Source: Streptomyces antnestii
Lineage (GTDB): Bacteria > Actinomycetota > Actinomycetes > Streptomycetales > Streptomycetaceae
Direction of reading: 5' to 3'
Assembly: GCF_004005495.1 (NCBI RefSeq)
Contig: NZ_RZYA01000011.1
Location: 62,001-126,000, forward strand
Length of the DNA: 64,000 bases
The notes below the pieces were generated by a model. That model worked only from the letters and a program-made list of their open reading frames with translations. It was not told the origin of the DNA and did not search any database. Shown one piece after another: positions 25,778 to 34,463 of the stretch. The first letter of the stretch is position 1. Every line of letters starts with the position of its first letter. Both the position numbers and the translations under genes were made by a program.

Positions 25778-27037
25778 TCAGTTCACGCCGTCCCACAGTT
25801 CGCCCGCGTACGCCTCCACCCCGGCCGCTATCCCGGCCAGCGCCTCCTCGGCGGAGAGCGGGGCGAGGCGGCGGCCGTCGCGCAGGCGCAGGGCCACGTG
25901 GCCGTCGGCGGCCTCCTTCGCCCCGATGACGGCCTGGTAGGGGGCGAGCCGGGCCTCCCGGACGCGGGCGCCGAGGGTGCCGCGTTCAGGCCCTGCGATC
26001 TCGGCGCGCAGACCCCGTTCCCCGCACTGCCTCAAGAGGGCTTCCGCGTCCGGGAGTTCGGCTTCCGAGATCGGGAGGATCGCCATCTGGACGGGGGCGA
26101 GCCACGCCGGGAAGGCGCCGCCGTGCGCTTCGACGAGGTGGGCGACGGCCCGCTCCACACTGCCGATGATGCTGCGGTGGACCATCACGGGCCGGTGTTT
26201 CGCCCCGTCCGCGCCGATGTAGTGCAGATCGAACCGCTCGGGCTGGTGGAAGTCGACCTGGACGGTGGACAGGGTCGACTCGCGCCCCGCGCCGTCGACG
26301 ACCTGGACGTCGATCTTGGGGCCGTAGAACGCGGCCTCCCCCTCCGCCGCCTCGTAGGCCAGGCCCGAACGGTCGAGGACGTCGGTGAGCAGCGCGACGG
26401 ACCGTTCCCACATCTCGGGTGCGGCGACGTACTTGCCGCCGGGCCCGGGCAGGGAGAGCCGGTAGCGGGCCACGCCGATGCCGAGCGCCTCGTACGCCGC
26501 GCGGATCATCTCCAGGGCGGCCGCGGCCTCGCCGGCGACCTGGTCGAGGGTGCAGAAGATGTGCGCGTCGTTGAGCTGGATGGCCCGTACGCGGGTGAGT
26601 CCGCCGAGCACGCCCGACAGCTCGGAGCGGAACATGCCGCCCAACTCGGCCATGCGCAGCGGGAGTTCGCGGTAGCTGTGGGAGCGGGAGCGGTAGATCA
26701 CCGCGTGATGGGGGCAGAGGCTCGGCCTAAGGACGACCTGCTCGCCGCCGAGGTCCATCGGGGGGAACATGTCGTCGCTGTAGTGCGACCAGTGGCCGGA
26801 GATCTCGTACAGCTCGCGCTTGCCGAGGACCGGCGAGTACACGTGCCGGTAGCCGGCGCGGCGCTCGGCGGCGCGGATGTACTCCTCCAGGGCGTGCCGT
26901 ACGGCGGCGCCGTCGGGCAGCCAGTACGGCAGGCCCGCGCCGATCAGGGGGTCGGTGTCGAACAGGCCGAGTTCACGGCCGAGCCTGCGGTGGTCGTGCT
27001 TCGGCTTGTCGCTCAGGGGATGCGGGTGGGTGTTCAT
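25778..27037 (-). CDS. thrS: Auxiliary threonyl-tRNA synthetase lacking editing domains
   Basis: 419 residues, against about 650 for the housekeeping enzyme: the N-terminal TGS and editing domains are absent. The class II catalytic core is present: FRSELSGVLGGLTRVRAIQLNDAHIF (motif 2), MVHRSIIGSVERAVAHL (motif 3), and zinc-site candidates in SLCPHH, VDFHQP and MVHRS. The C-terminal anticodon-binding domain starts near residue 305 (VQMAILPIS). It charges tRNA-Thr without self-editing. Streptomyces carry such second synthetases as stress or antibiotic-tolerant copies. The 5' leader holds a Thr-codon peptide and a hairpin, so expression is probably induced by Thr-tRNA shortage. Confidence 0.9.
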   Translation of the reverse strand: MNTHPHPLSDKPKHDHRRLGRELGLFDTDPLIGAGLPYWLPDGAAVRHALEEYIRAAERRAGYRHVYSPVLGKRELYEISGHWSHYSDDMFPPMDLGGEQVVLRPSLCPHHAVIYRSRSHSYRELPLRMAELGGMFRSELSGVLGGLTRVRAIQLNDAHIFCTLDQVAGEAAAALEMIRAAYEALGIGVARYRLSLPGPGGKYVAAPEMWERSVALLTDVLDRSGLAYEAAEGEAAFYGPKIDVQVVDGAGRESTLSTVQVDFHQPERFDLHYIGADGAKHRPVMVHRSIIGSVERAVAHLVEAHGGAFPAWLAPVQMAILPISEAELPDAEALLRQCGERGLRAEIAGPERGTLGARVREARLAPYQAVIGAKEAADGHVALRLRDGRRLAPLSAEEALAGIAAGVEAYAGELWDGVN

Positions 27038-27078
27038 GGGTGGGGCCTCTCGCGGTCTGCGGGCGAGTGACCCCACGG

Positions 27079-27110
27079 CGAAGCCCCGGGGCCATCGCCC
27101 CGGGGCTTCG
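27079..27110 (-). terminator. Attenuator hairpin in the thrS leader
   Basis: 13-bp perfect stem, arms 27079-27091 (CGAAGCCCCGGGG) and 27098-27110, six-base loop. It sits between the leader peptide stop (27125) and the thrS start (27037), so it can end transcription before the gene. No U-tract follows. Confidence 0.8.
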
Positions 27111-27124
27111 GACAAGCACAGCTG

Positions 27125-27181
27125 TCAGCGCGCCGGGACACTCTCCGGCGTCGTCGTCATGGCAGCGGCGCGTCGCTTCAT
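27125..27181 (-). CDS. Threonine leader peptide MKRRAAAMTTTPESVPAR
   Basis: 18-codon frame with three consecutive ACG Thr codons at positions 9-11, ending 15 bases before the attenuator hairpin. No Shine-Dalgarno sequence precedes the ATG at 27181, but TACGGT, a possible -10, ends seven bases before it, which would place the transcript start at or near the ATG (leaderless). An alternative start at 27160 gives MTTTPESVPAR. Ribosome-mediated attenuation of an auxiliary synthetase is established for a Streptomyces TrpRS gene; here the arrangement is predicted from sequence only. Confidence 0.7.
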   Translation of the reverse strand: MKRRAAAMTTTPESVPAR

Positions 27182-27258
27182 GCCGGAGACCGTAACAGGA
27201 CCCGGGCCGGTCGCGCGCTCCATTTGTTTCCCGTGCTCAGTCCACTTGATTCCCATAC

Positions 27259-28779
27259 TCAGTCCGCCGCCGCGAACCGGTCCCGCAGCTCCCGCTTGAG
27301 GATCTTGCCGCTGGCGTTGCGCGGGAGTTCGGCCACGAAGACGACCCGCTTGGGCGCCTTGAAGTGGGCGAGCAGCTCGCGCGCGTGGTCGATGAGTTCC
27401 GCCTCGGTGACGTCGGCGCCGCGGACGACGACCGCGGTGACGGCCTCGATCCAGCGCTCGTCGGGCAGTCCGACGACGGCGGCCTCGGCCACCGCCGGGT
27501 GGGTGTACAGGGCGTCCTCCACCTGACGGGAGGCCACCAGGACTCCCCCGGAGTTGATGACGTCCTTCACCCGGTCGACGACGGTGAAGTAGCCCTCGCC
27601 GTCGCGCACCGCGAGGTCCCCGGAGCGGAACCAGCCGTCGCGGAAGGCCGCCTCGGTCTCCTGCGGCTTGTCCCAGTAGCCGTCGCACAACTGCGGTGAG
27701 CGGTACACCACTTCGCCGGGGGTGCCGTCGGGCACCTCCTTGCCGTCCTCGTCGACGACCCGGGCCTCGACGAAGAGGACGGGCCGCCCGCAGGAGTCCA
27801 TGCGGCCCTCGTGCTCGTCGGGTCCGAGGACGGTGGCGAGCGGGCCGATCTCGCTCTGGCCGAAGCAGTTGTAGAAGGCGAGTCCGGGCAGGCGTGCGCG
27901 GAGCCGTTCCAGGACCGGCACGGGCATGATCGACGCGCCGTAGAAGGCCTTGCGCAGGGCGCTCAGGTCGCGGGTCGCGAAGTCGGGGTGCTGGGAGAGG
28001 CCGATCCAGACGGTGGGCGGCGCGAAGAGGCTGTCGGCGGCGCCCGCCTCGACGAGGTCGAAGATCTTCGCGGCGTCGGGTCCGTCGAGGATGGTGTTCT
28101 GCGCGCCGACGGCGAGGTAGGGCAGCAGGAAGACGTGCATCTGGGCCGAGTGGTAGAGCGGCAGCGAGTGGACGGGCCGGTCCGTCTCCTTGAGGCCGAG
28201 GGCGTGGATCGCGCTGACGTACTCGTGGACGAGCGCGCGGTGGGACATCATCGCGCCCTTGGGGAGCGCCGTCGTGCCGGAGGTGTACAGGAGCTGCACG
28301 AGGTCGTCGGCGTGCGGCTGCGGGCCGTCGTACGGGGCGGCGGTCGCGATGCGGGCGAGCAGGGAGTCGTCCGTGTCGCGCAGCGCCAGGGTGCGCGCAC
28401 CGGCCGGCAGCCGGTCCGCGAGGTCCGGGTCGGTCATGACGAGCGCGCTGCCGGACTGGCCGACGATGTAGGCGAGATCGTCGCCGGTGAGGTTCTGGTT
28501 GACCGGCACGTGCACGAGCCCGGCGCGCGAGCAGGCCAGGAAGCCGATCAGGTAGGCGTCCGAGTTGTGCCCGTAGGCGCCGACGCGGTCGCCCGGTCCG
28601 AGGCCGAGCCCGCGCAGCACCGTGGCCGCGCGCGAGACCGCCTCGTCGAGTTCGGCGTACGTCCATGTGCGCGCGCCGTAGCGGACGGCGACCCGGCCGG
28701 GGGCGCGTCGGGCGCTGCGACGCAGCGTTCCGTCGACCGTGCTCGCGCGTACGTCTCGTTCGTTGCTGACACCCGTCAT
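27259..28779 (-). CDS. AMP-forming acyl-CoA ligase (FadD type)
   Basis: 506 residues. Adenylation motif LLYTSGTTALPKGAMMSHRAL, the YNCFGQSEIGPLAT segment, GWFRSGDLAVRDGEGYF before the hinge, and catalytic Lys in NASGKILKRELRDRF. The residue after TTG in the A3 motif is Ala instead of Gly (TTALPKG), a mild departure. The ATG at 28779 is chosen since family members begin shortly before TLRRSARRAPGRVAVRYG. It lies upstream of the thrS leader on the same strand but the leader has its own promoter. It is divergent from the acylase gene. Substrate chain length cannot be told. Confidence 0.86.
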   Translation of the reverse strand: MTGVSNERDVRASTVDGTLRRSARRAPGRVAVRYGARTWTYAELDEAVSRAATVLRGLGLGPGDRVGAYGHNSDAYLIGFLACSRAGLVHVPVNQNLTGDDLAYIVGQSGSALVMTDPDLADRLPAGARTLALRDTDDSLLARIATAAPYDGPQPHADDLVQLLYTSGTTALPKGAMMSHRALVHEYVSAIHALGLKETDRPVHSLPLYHSAQMHVFLLPYLAVGAQNTILDGPDAAKIFDLVEAGAADSLFAPPTVWIGLSQHPDFATRDLSALRKAFYGASIMPVPVLERLRARLPGLAFYNCFGQSEIGPLATVLGPDEHEGRMDSCGRPVLFVEARVVDEDGKEVPDGTPGEVVYRSPQLCDGYWDKPQETEAAFRDGWFRSGDLAVRDGEGYFTVVDRVKDVINSGGVLVASRQVEDALYTHPAVAEAAVVGLPDERWIEAVTAVVVRGADVTEAELIDHARELLAHFKAPKRVVFVAELPRNASGKILKRELRDRFAAAD

Positions 28780-28867
28780 GGCGTGATCCTGTGCCCCGGC
28801 CGACGCGAAATCAAGGCGGGCGACACGCGTCGCGGGAAGGTGTTTCCGGACCCCGCACCTCCGTGCA

Positions 28868-28879
28868 TACCGGTTGGTA
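28868..28879. promoter_or_regulatory. Short dyad TACCGGTTGGTA between divergent genes
   Basis: TACC/GGTA inverted repeat about 40 bases before the acylase start; TetR-type regulators of lipid genes often use sites of this kind. No regulator gene is adjacent. Confidence 0.35.
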
Positions 28880-28918
28880 CGCTCAAGCGCCTCTGTCCTC
28901 ACAGCAGTTGGGAGCACG

Positions 28919-31342
28919 ATGCGCACCCGCCCGAGACGCCTCGCGGTCATGGGTTTCGCCCTGTTGACCGCCTTGAGCACCACGGCCTCGCTCCCGTCGG
29001 CCGCGGCCGACGGCCCCGGCCGGCCCGAGAACCACCCCCACGGCGGCGGCCTGTCCGCCACGATCCGCTACACCGAGTACGGCATTCCGCACATCGTCGC
29101 GAAGGACTACGCGGACCTGGGCTTCGGCACCGGCTGGGCGCAGGCCGCCGACCAGGTGTGCGCGCTCGCCGACGGGTTCGTCACCGTACGCGGCGAGCGC
29201 TCGCGCTACTTCGGGCCGGACGCTGCCCCCGACGGCTCCCTGTCGTCGGCCACCAAGAACGTCTCCAGCGACCTCTACTTCCGGGGTGTGCGCGAGGCGG
29301 GCACGGTGGAGAAGCTGCTCGCCACACCCGCGCCCGCGGGACCGGGGCGTGAGGTCAAGGAGACGATGCGGGGCTTCGCCGCCGGGTACAACGCGTGGCT
29401 CAAGCAGAACGAGATCACCGACCCGGCGTGCAAGGGCGCGGACTGGGTGCGCCCGGTGACACCCCTCGACGTCGCGACGCACGGTTTCGCGCTCGCCGTA
29501 CTGGGCGGGCAGGGACGCGGCGTCGACGGCATCACGTCCGCGCAGCCGCCCGCCGCGGGCGCGCCCGCCCGGGCCGGCTCGCCGGACAAGGCCGAAGTGG
29601 CCGCTGGCGCACGGAAGTTGTTCTCCGCCGAGGACGCCGACATGGGGTCCAACGCCGTGGCGTTCAGCGGCGCGGCCACGGCGAACGGCCGCGGTCTGCT
29701 CCTCGGCAACCCGCACTATCCCTGGCAGGGCGGCCGCCGGTTCTGGCAGTCGCAGCAGACGATCCCCGGCGAGCTGAACGTCTCCGGCGGCTCGCTCCTC
29801 GGCTCGTCGACGATCTCGATCGGGCACAACGCGCACATCGCGTGGAGCCACACCGTGGCGACCGGCGTCACCCTGAATCTGCACCAGCTCACCCTCGACC
29901 CGGCCGACCCCACCTCGTATCTCGTGGACGGCCGGCCGGAGCGGATGACGAAGCGGACCGTGACCGTGGCGGTCAAGGACGGCGCCCCGGTCACCCGCAC
30001 CCAGTGGTGGACGCGGTACGGGCCCGTCGTGAACGGGCTCGGCCCCTCGCTCCCGCTGCCCTGGACGTCCACGACGGCGTACGCGCTCGGCGACCCGAAC
30101 GCCCTCAACCTGCGCGCGTCCGACACCGCGCTCGGGTTCAGCAAGGCGCGTTCCACCGACGACGTGCTGAACACGCTGCGGCGCACGCAGGGCCTGCCGT
30201 GGGTGAACACGATCGCCGCCGACTCGGCCGGGCACTCGCTGTTCACGCAGTCCCAGGTGATTCCGCGGATCACCGACGATCTGGCGGCGCGCTGTTCGAC
30301 GCCGCTCGGCAAGGTCACGTATCCGGCGGCCGGGGTCGCGGTCCTGGACGGCTCGCGCGGGGACTGCGCGCTCGGGTCCGACAAGGACGCCGTGCAGCCG
30401 GGGATCTTCGGGCCGTCGAAGATGCCGGTCCTCAAGGACGCGCCGTACGCGGAGAACTCGAACGACAGCGCCTGGCTGGCCAACGCCGACCGGCCGCTGA
30501 CGGGGTACGAGCGGGTCTTCGGGACGGTCGGCACGCAGCGGTCGATGCGGACGCGCGGAGGCGTGGAGGACGTCGCGGCGATGGCGCGCAAGGGCGGGCT
30601 CACGGTCTCCGATCTCCAGCGGCAGCAGTTCGCCGACCGGGCGCCCGCGGGGGATCTGGCCGCGGCGGACGTGGCGCGCGCGTGCGCGGCGCTGCCGGGC
30701 GGCACGGCAACGGGCGGTGACGGCAAGCCTGTTGACGTCCGTCAGGCCTGCGATGTGATCGGGAAGTGGGATCACTCCATGAAGACGTCGAGCCGTGGAG
30801 CTCTGCTCTTCGACCGGTTCTGGCGCAAGCTCACGGCGGCCGTACCGAACGACAAGCTGTGGAAGGTGCCGTTCTCGGCGACCGACCCGGTGCGCACGCC
30901 CAACACCCTGAACACGGACGCGCCGGGCTTCGCGACGGCTCTCGCCGACGCCGTGGGCGAGCTGCGGTCGGCGGGGATCGGCCTCGACGACCCGCTCGGC
31001 GACCACCAGTTCGTGGTGCGGGGCGGCGAGCGCCTCCCGGTGCACGGCGGCACGGAGTCGCTGGGCGTGTGGAACAAGGTCGAGACGGTGTGGGACGCCA
31101 AGGCCGGCGGCTACACCGAGGTCGTGCACGGCTCCAGTTACATCCAGGCCGTCGGCTGGGACGGCGGGCGCTGCCCGGTGGCCCGCACGCTGCTGACGTA
31201 CTCCCAGTCGCCGAACCCGAACTCGCCGCACTACAGCGACCAGACGCGGCTGTTCTCGAAGGGCGCGTGGGTGACGTCGCGGTTCTGCGAGAAGGACATC
31301 CTGGCCTCGCCCGCGCTGAAGGTGGTGCGGGTGCACGACTGA
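28919..31342 (+). CDS. Secreted penicillin/AHL acylase, Ntn-hydrolase
   Basis: 807 residues with a Sec signal peptide (RRLAVMGFALLTALSTTASLPSAAA). N-terminal-nucleophile hydrolase made as one chain and self-cut into alpha and beta subunits: the predicted cut is G243|S244 in DMGSNAVAFSG, with Ser244 as nucleophile. Beta-chain signatures GRGLLLGNPHYPW, SIGHNAHIAWSHTV and WVNTIAADSAG follow. The length matches the Streptomyces group of penicillin V, acyl-homoserine-lactone and lipopeptide acylases (about 800 residues), so it should remove fatty acyl chains from amides outside the cell. The ATG at 28919 has GGGAG upstream. The neighbouring acyl-CoA ligases could use the released acids (inference). 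Confidence 0.88.
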   Translation: MRTRPRRLAVMGFALLTALSTTASLPSAAADGPGRPENHPHGGGLSATIRYTEYGIPHIVAKDYADLGFGTGWAQAADQVCALADGFVTVRGERSRYFGPDAAPDGSLSSATKNVSSDLYFRGVREAGTVEKLLATPAPAGPGREVKETMRGFAAGYNAWLKQNEITDPACKGADWVRPVTPLDVATHGFALAVLGGQGRGVDGITSAQPPAAGAPARAGSPDKAEVAAGARKLFSAEDADMGSNAVAFSGAATANGRGLLLGNPHYPWQGGRRFWQSQQTIPGELNVSGGSLLGSSTISIGHNAHIAWSHTVATGVTLNLHQLTLDPADPTSYLVDGRPERMTKRTVTVAVKDGAPVTRTQWWTRYGPVVNGLGPSLPLPWTSTTAYALGDPNALNLRASDTALGFSKARSTDDVLNTLRRTQGLPWVNTIAADSAGHSLFTQSQVIPRITDDLAARCSTPLGKVTYPAAGVAVLDGSRGDCALGSDKDAVQPGIFGPSKMPVLKDAPYAENSNDSAWLANADRPLTGYERVFGTVGTQRSMRTRGGVEDVAAMARKGGLTVSDLQRQQFADRAPAGDLAAADVARACAALPGGTATGGDGKPVDVRQACDVIGKWDHSMKTSSRGALLFDRFWRKLTAAVPNDKLWKVPFSATDPVRTPNTLNTDAPGFATALADAVGELRSAGIGLDDPLGDHQFVVRGGERLPVHGGTESLGVWNKVETVWDAKAGGYTEVVHGSSYIQAVGWDGGRCPVARTLLTYSQSPNPNSPHYSDQTRLFSKGAWVTSRFCEKDILASPALKVVRVHD

Positions 31343-31348
31343 GGCGGC

Positions 31349-31388
31349 GGGGTGGTCCGGGTATCCAGAAGGGCACCCGGACCGCCCC
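31349..31388. terminator. 14-bp hairpin between convergent genes
   Basis: Arms 31349-31362 and 31375-31388 pair with a single G-U, loop 12 bases. It lies between the acylase stop and the ligase stop at 31393. Confidence 0.8.
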
Positions 31389-31392
31389 GGTC

Positions 31393-32949
31393 TCACATCG
31401 CCCGGGTGCGCCCTTCCCAGTACGGGTCGCGCAGGCGGCGCTTGTAGAGCTTGCCGTTGGGGTCGCGCGGCATGGTCTCGATGAAGTCGACGCTCTTGGG
31501 CCGCTTGTAGCCGGCGAGTTGCTTCTCGCAGTGGGCCAGGATCTCGGCGGCGAGTGCGTCCCCGGCCGTGTACCCCTCGGCGGGTTCCACGACCGCCTTG
31601 ACCTCCTCGCCCCAGTCGTCGTGCGGGATCCCGAAGGCGGCGGCGTCGGCGACGGCCGGGTGGGTGAGGAGCGCGGACTCGATCTCGGCGGGGTAGATGT
31701 TCACGCCCCCGGAGATGATCATGTCGATCTTGCGGTCGCGCAGGAACAGGTACCCGTCCTCGTCGAGGATGCCGAGGTCTCCGACGGTGAAGAAGTCGCC
31801 GATGCGGTTCTTCTTCGTCTTGCTGTCGTCCTTGTGGTACGAGAAGCCGCCGGTGCTCATCTTCATGTAGACGGTGCCGAGTTCGCCGGGCGGCAGCCGG
31901 TTGCCGTCGTCGTCGAACACGGCGAGTTCACTGATCGGCCAGGCCCTGCCGACCGTGCCCGGCTTCTTCAGCCAGTCCTCGGCGGTGGCGAAGGCGCCGC
32001 CGCCCTCGCTGGCCGCGTAGTACTCCTCGACGCTGTGGCCCCACCAGTCGATCATCGCGCGTTTGACGTGGTCGGGGCACGGCGCTGCGCCGTGGATGGC
32101 GTGCCGCATCGACGACACGTCGTACGCGCCCCTGACACTGTCGGGCAGGGCGAGCAGACGGTGGAACTGGGTCGGCACCATGTGGGTGTGCGTGCACTTG
32201 AAGGTGTCGATGAGGCGCAGCATGTCCTCGGGGGTCCACTTGTCCATCAGGACGAGGGTGTGCCCGATGTGCAGGGACGCGCCCGCGAACTGGAGCACGG
32301 CGGTGTGGTAGAGCGGCGAGCAGACGAGGTGGACGTTGCCGTCGAACGGCTTGATGCCGAAGATGCCGAGGAAGCCGCCGAGGTACGTCTCCTCGGGGAG
32401 CTTGCCGGGCAGGGGGCGGCGGATGCCGCGGGGGCGGCCGGTGGTGCCCGAGGTGTAGTTCATGACCCAGCCGAGGGTGCGGTCGTCCGGCACCGACTCG
32501 GGCTGTCCGTCGAGGAGTTGGGCGTAGGGGCGGAAGCCTTCGACGGCTCCGACCGCGTAGCGGTGGGTGGCGGGCAGCTTCGCCTCGTCGGCGGCCGCGG
32601 TGGCCTGCTCGGCGAACCGCTCGTGCGCGATGAGCACCTTCGCGCCCGAGTCGGCGACGATCCAGGCGATCTCCGGGCCGACGAGGTGGTGGTTGACCGG
32701 GACGAGGTAGAGACCGGCCTGGGAGGCGGCGAGGTACGCGGTGAGGAACTCGACGCCGTTGGGCAGGACGACGGCGAACGCGTCGCCGCGGCGCAGGCCG
32801 GCCGCGCGTAGTCCGTGGACCAGTTGGTTGGCGGCGGCGTGGAGCCGGCCGGCGGTCCATTCCTCGCCGTCGGGCGCGACGAGCACGGTGCGACGGGGGT
32901 CGGCGGTGGCTTGCGCCCAGAAGCCGTTCGGGCCGGTCTGGTCGGGCAT
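31393..32949 (-). CDS. AMP-forming acyl-CoA ligase (FadD type)
   Basis: 518 residues. Adenylation loop NYTSGTTGRPRGIRRPL (Arg replaces the usual Lys before Gly), EYYAASEGGGAFAT, TVGDLGILDEDGYLFLRDR and the catalytic Lys in DPNGKLYKRRLRDPYWEGR. The C-terminal ending is of a kind common in mycobacterial and streptomycete FadD proteins. It starts 250 bases from the nitronate monooxygenase-like gene, with a dispersed intergenic repeat between. The substrate is unknown. Confidence 0.85.
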   Translation of the reverse strand: MPDQTGPNGFWAQATADPRRTVLVAPDGEEWTAGRLHAAANQLVHGLRAAGLRRGDAFAVVLPNGVEFLTAYLAASQAGLYLVPVNHHLVGPEIAWIVADSGAKVLIAHERFAEQATAAADEAKLPATHRYAVGAVEGFRPYAQLLDGQPESVPDDRTLGWVMNYTSGTTGRPRGIRRPLPGKLPEETYLGGFLGIFGIKPFDGNVHLVCSPLYHTAVLQFAGASLHIGHTLVLMDKWTPEDMLRLIDTFKCTHTHMVPTQFHRLLALPDSVRGAYDVSSMRHAIHGAAPCPDHVKRAMIDWWGHSVEEYYAASEGGGAFATAEDWLKKPGTVGRAWPISELAVFDDDGNRLPPGELGTVYMKMSTGGFSYHKDDSKTKKNRIGDFFTVGDLGILDEDGYLFLRDRKIDMIISGGVNIYPAEIESALLTHPAVADAAAFGIPHDDWGEEVKAVVEPAEGYTAGDALAAEILAHCEKQLAGYKRPKSVDFIETMPRDPNGKLYKRRLRDPYWEGRTRAM

Positions 32950-32995
32950 GGGGTGTCCCTTCTGGATTCATTGCCGGGTGCGGGTGAGTGGGGGC

Positions 32996-33180
32996 GGGTC
33001 GCGCAGTTCCCCGCGCCCCTCAAGGGCGCACTGCGTGCGCCTTCGTGACGGGCGCGGCCAAGCGCGCCCTTCCTGGTGCGCGGCGAAGCCGCGCATTCAG
33101 GGGCGCGGGGCTGTGTCAAATGCGGCTCCGCCGCGTGGGCGCGACCAGCCACGACGAAGCCGGCACCCGGCAGCCAACCC
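32996..33180. repeat. Dispersed Streptomyces intergenic repeat
   Basis: Region with CGCAGTTCCCCGCGCCCCT near 33003 and the inverse AGGGGCGCGGGGCTGTG near 33098, followed by TGCGGCTCCGCCGCGTGGGC. I recognise this type of sequence as one found many times between genes of Streptomyces chromosomes. It has no coding role. Confidence 0.65.
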
Positions 33181-33201
33181 ACACCCCCGCGGCGCACCCC
33201 G

Positions 33202-34302
33202 TCATCTCCCGGCGATCCGATTGACCCGGTCGATCGCCTTCTCGAATCCCCGCGTCAGCTCGTCGAAGACATCCCTCACGCTGCGTTCCTCGTTCATCCG
33301 CCCCACGATCTGCCCCACGGGCGTGCCGAGGAGCGGATCGACCTCGTACTTCTGAATGCGGGAGACCGCCTCCGCGACGAGCAGTCCCTGGAGCGGCATG
33401 GGCAGCGTGCCGGGGCCCGCCGGGTCGTCCCAGGCGTCCGTCCACTCCGTGCGCAGCTGCCGCGCCGGCTTCCCGGTCAGCGCGCGGGAGCGCACCGTGT
33501 CGCCGGATCCTGCCGCGAGGAGTTTGCGGGTGAGGGCGGGCGAGTGGAGGTCGGCCTCGGTGGTGGTGAGCCACAGGGAGCCGAGCCAGACGCCCTGGGC
33601 GCCGAGCGCGAGGGCCGCCGCGATCTGCTGTCCGCTGCCGATGCCGCCGGCCGCGAGGACGGGCAGCGGGGCGACGGCGTCGACCGCTTCGGGCGTGAGC
33701 ACCATGGAGGCGATCTCGCCGGTGTGCCCGCCGGCCTCGTAGCCCTGCGCCACGACGATGTCGATGCCCGCGTCCGCGTGCTTGCGGGCGTGCCGGGCGC
33801 TGCCGGCGAGCGCGGCGACGAGTACGTCGTGGTCGTGGGCGCGCCGGATGACGTCGGCGGGCGGGGAGCCGAGCGCGTTGGCGAGGAGTTTGATCGGATA
33901 GTCGAAGGCGACATCGAGCTGGTTGCGGGCGACCTGTTCCATCCAGCCGGTGATGCGCCAGCCGGAGGCCTCGCCCTCGGCGAGTTCGGGCACGCCGTGT
34001 TTGGCGAGGGTGTCTTTGACGAACTGGCGATGTCCTTCAGGGATCATCGCCTCGACGTCGGCCTCGCTCACCCCCTCCACCTTCTTCGCGGGCATCACGA
34101 CGTCGAGGCCGTAGGGCGCTCCGTCGACGTGTTGTTCCATCCAGTCGAGATCGCGGGCCAGATCGTCGGGCGCGGTGTAGCGGACCGCGCCGAGTACGCC
34201 GAGCCCCCCTGCCCTGCTGATGGCGGCGGCCACGGCCGGGAAGGGCGTGAAGCCGAAGATGGCGTGCTCGATCCCCAGTTTCTTGCTCAGCTCCGTCTGC
34301 AT
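33202..34302 (-). CDS. Nitronate monooxygenase-like FMN protein
   Basis: 366 residues, TIM-barrel flavoprotein of the nitronate monooxygenase / 2-nitropropane dioxygenase family. The FMN-contact and base segment GYEAGGHTGEIASMVL (His in GGHTG), VLAAGGIGSGQQIAAALALGAQGVWLGS and the N-terminal GIEHAIFGF...AAISRAGGLGVLGA are all present. Relatives act on nitronates or in fatty-acid and steroid breakdown. The ATG at 34302 is chosen because the barrel begins directly. The operator at 34345, 43 bases upstream, matches the one at the FadD19-like/crotonase promoter, linking the two loci. Confidence 0.84.
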   Translation of the reverse strand: MQTELSKKLGIEHAIFGFTPFPAVAAAISRAGGLGVLGAVRYTAPDDLARDLDWMEQHVDGAPYGLDVVMPAKKVEGVSEADVEAMIPEGHRQFVKDTLAKHGVPELAEGEASGWRITGWMEQVARNQLDVAFDYPIKLLANALGSPPADVIRRAHDHDVLVAALAGSARHARKHADAGIDIVVAQGYEAGGHTGEIASMVLTPEAVDAVAPLPVLAAGGIGSGQQIAAALALGAQGVWLGSLWLTTTEADLHSPALTRKLLAAGSGDTVRSRALTGKPARQLRTEWTDAWDDPAGPGTLPMPLQGLLVAEAVSRIQKYEVDPLLGTPVGQIVGRMNEERSVRDVFDELTRGFEKAIDRVNRIAGR

Positions 34303-34344
34303 GGGCGCAGAATGCCGCACTCCTCCGCACGAGGGAAGAGCGTT

Positions 34345-34361
34345 TCTGATGCTGCGTCAGA
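34345..34361. promoter_or_regulatory. 17-bp palindromic operator TCTGAT-N5-GTCAGA
   Basis: Same arms, spacer length and following TTTCT as the operator at 21663. It lies 43 bases before the NMO-like start and 103 bases before the divergent beta-lactamase-fold gene. Confidence 0.65.
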
Positions 34362-34404
34362 TTTCTGCGGCGCATTTCCGAGGCTTGACACGACTCGAAC
34401 GTGA

Positions 34405-34419
34405 CATGAAAGTTTCATG
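34405..34419. promoter_or_regulatory. Palindrome CATGAAAGTTTCATG
   Basis: Perfect 7-base arms around one G, 45 bases before the start at 34464. GAAAGTTTC cores are typical of LacI-type operators in this genus. Confidence 0.6.
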
Positions 34420-34435
34420 CGTTGAGCCAGATCCC

Positions 34436-34448
34436 GAAAGATTCTTTC
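34436..34448. promoter_or_regulatory. Palindrome GAAAGATTCTTTC
   Basis: Perfect 6-base arms around one T, 15 bases before the start at 34464 and about 30 bases from the palindrome at 34405, with a related GAAA/TTTC core. Confidence 0.5.
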
Positions 34449-34463
34449 AGAAGGGGTTCGTTC

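Noticed and set aside
27038..27258. T-box riboswitch for the ThrRS gene
   Set aside because: No T-box core sequence or specifier stem is seen; the Thr-codon peptide plus hairpin explains the leader better.
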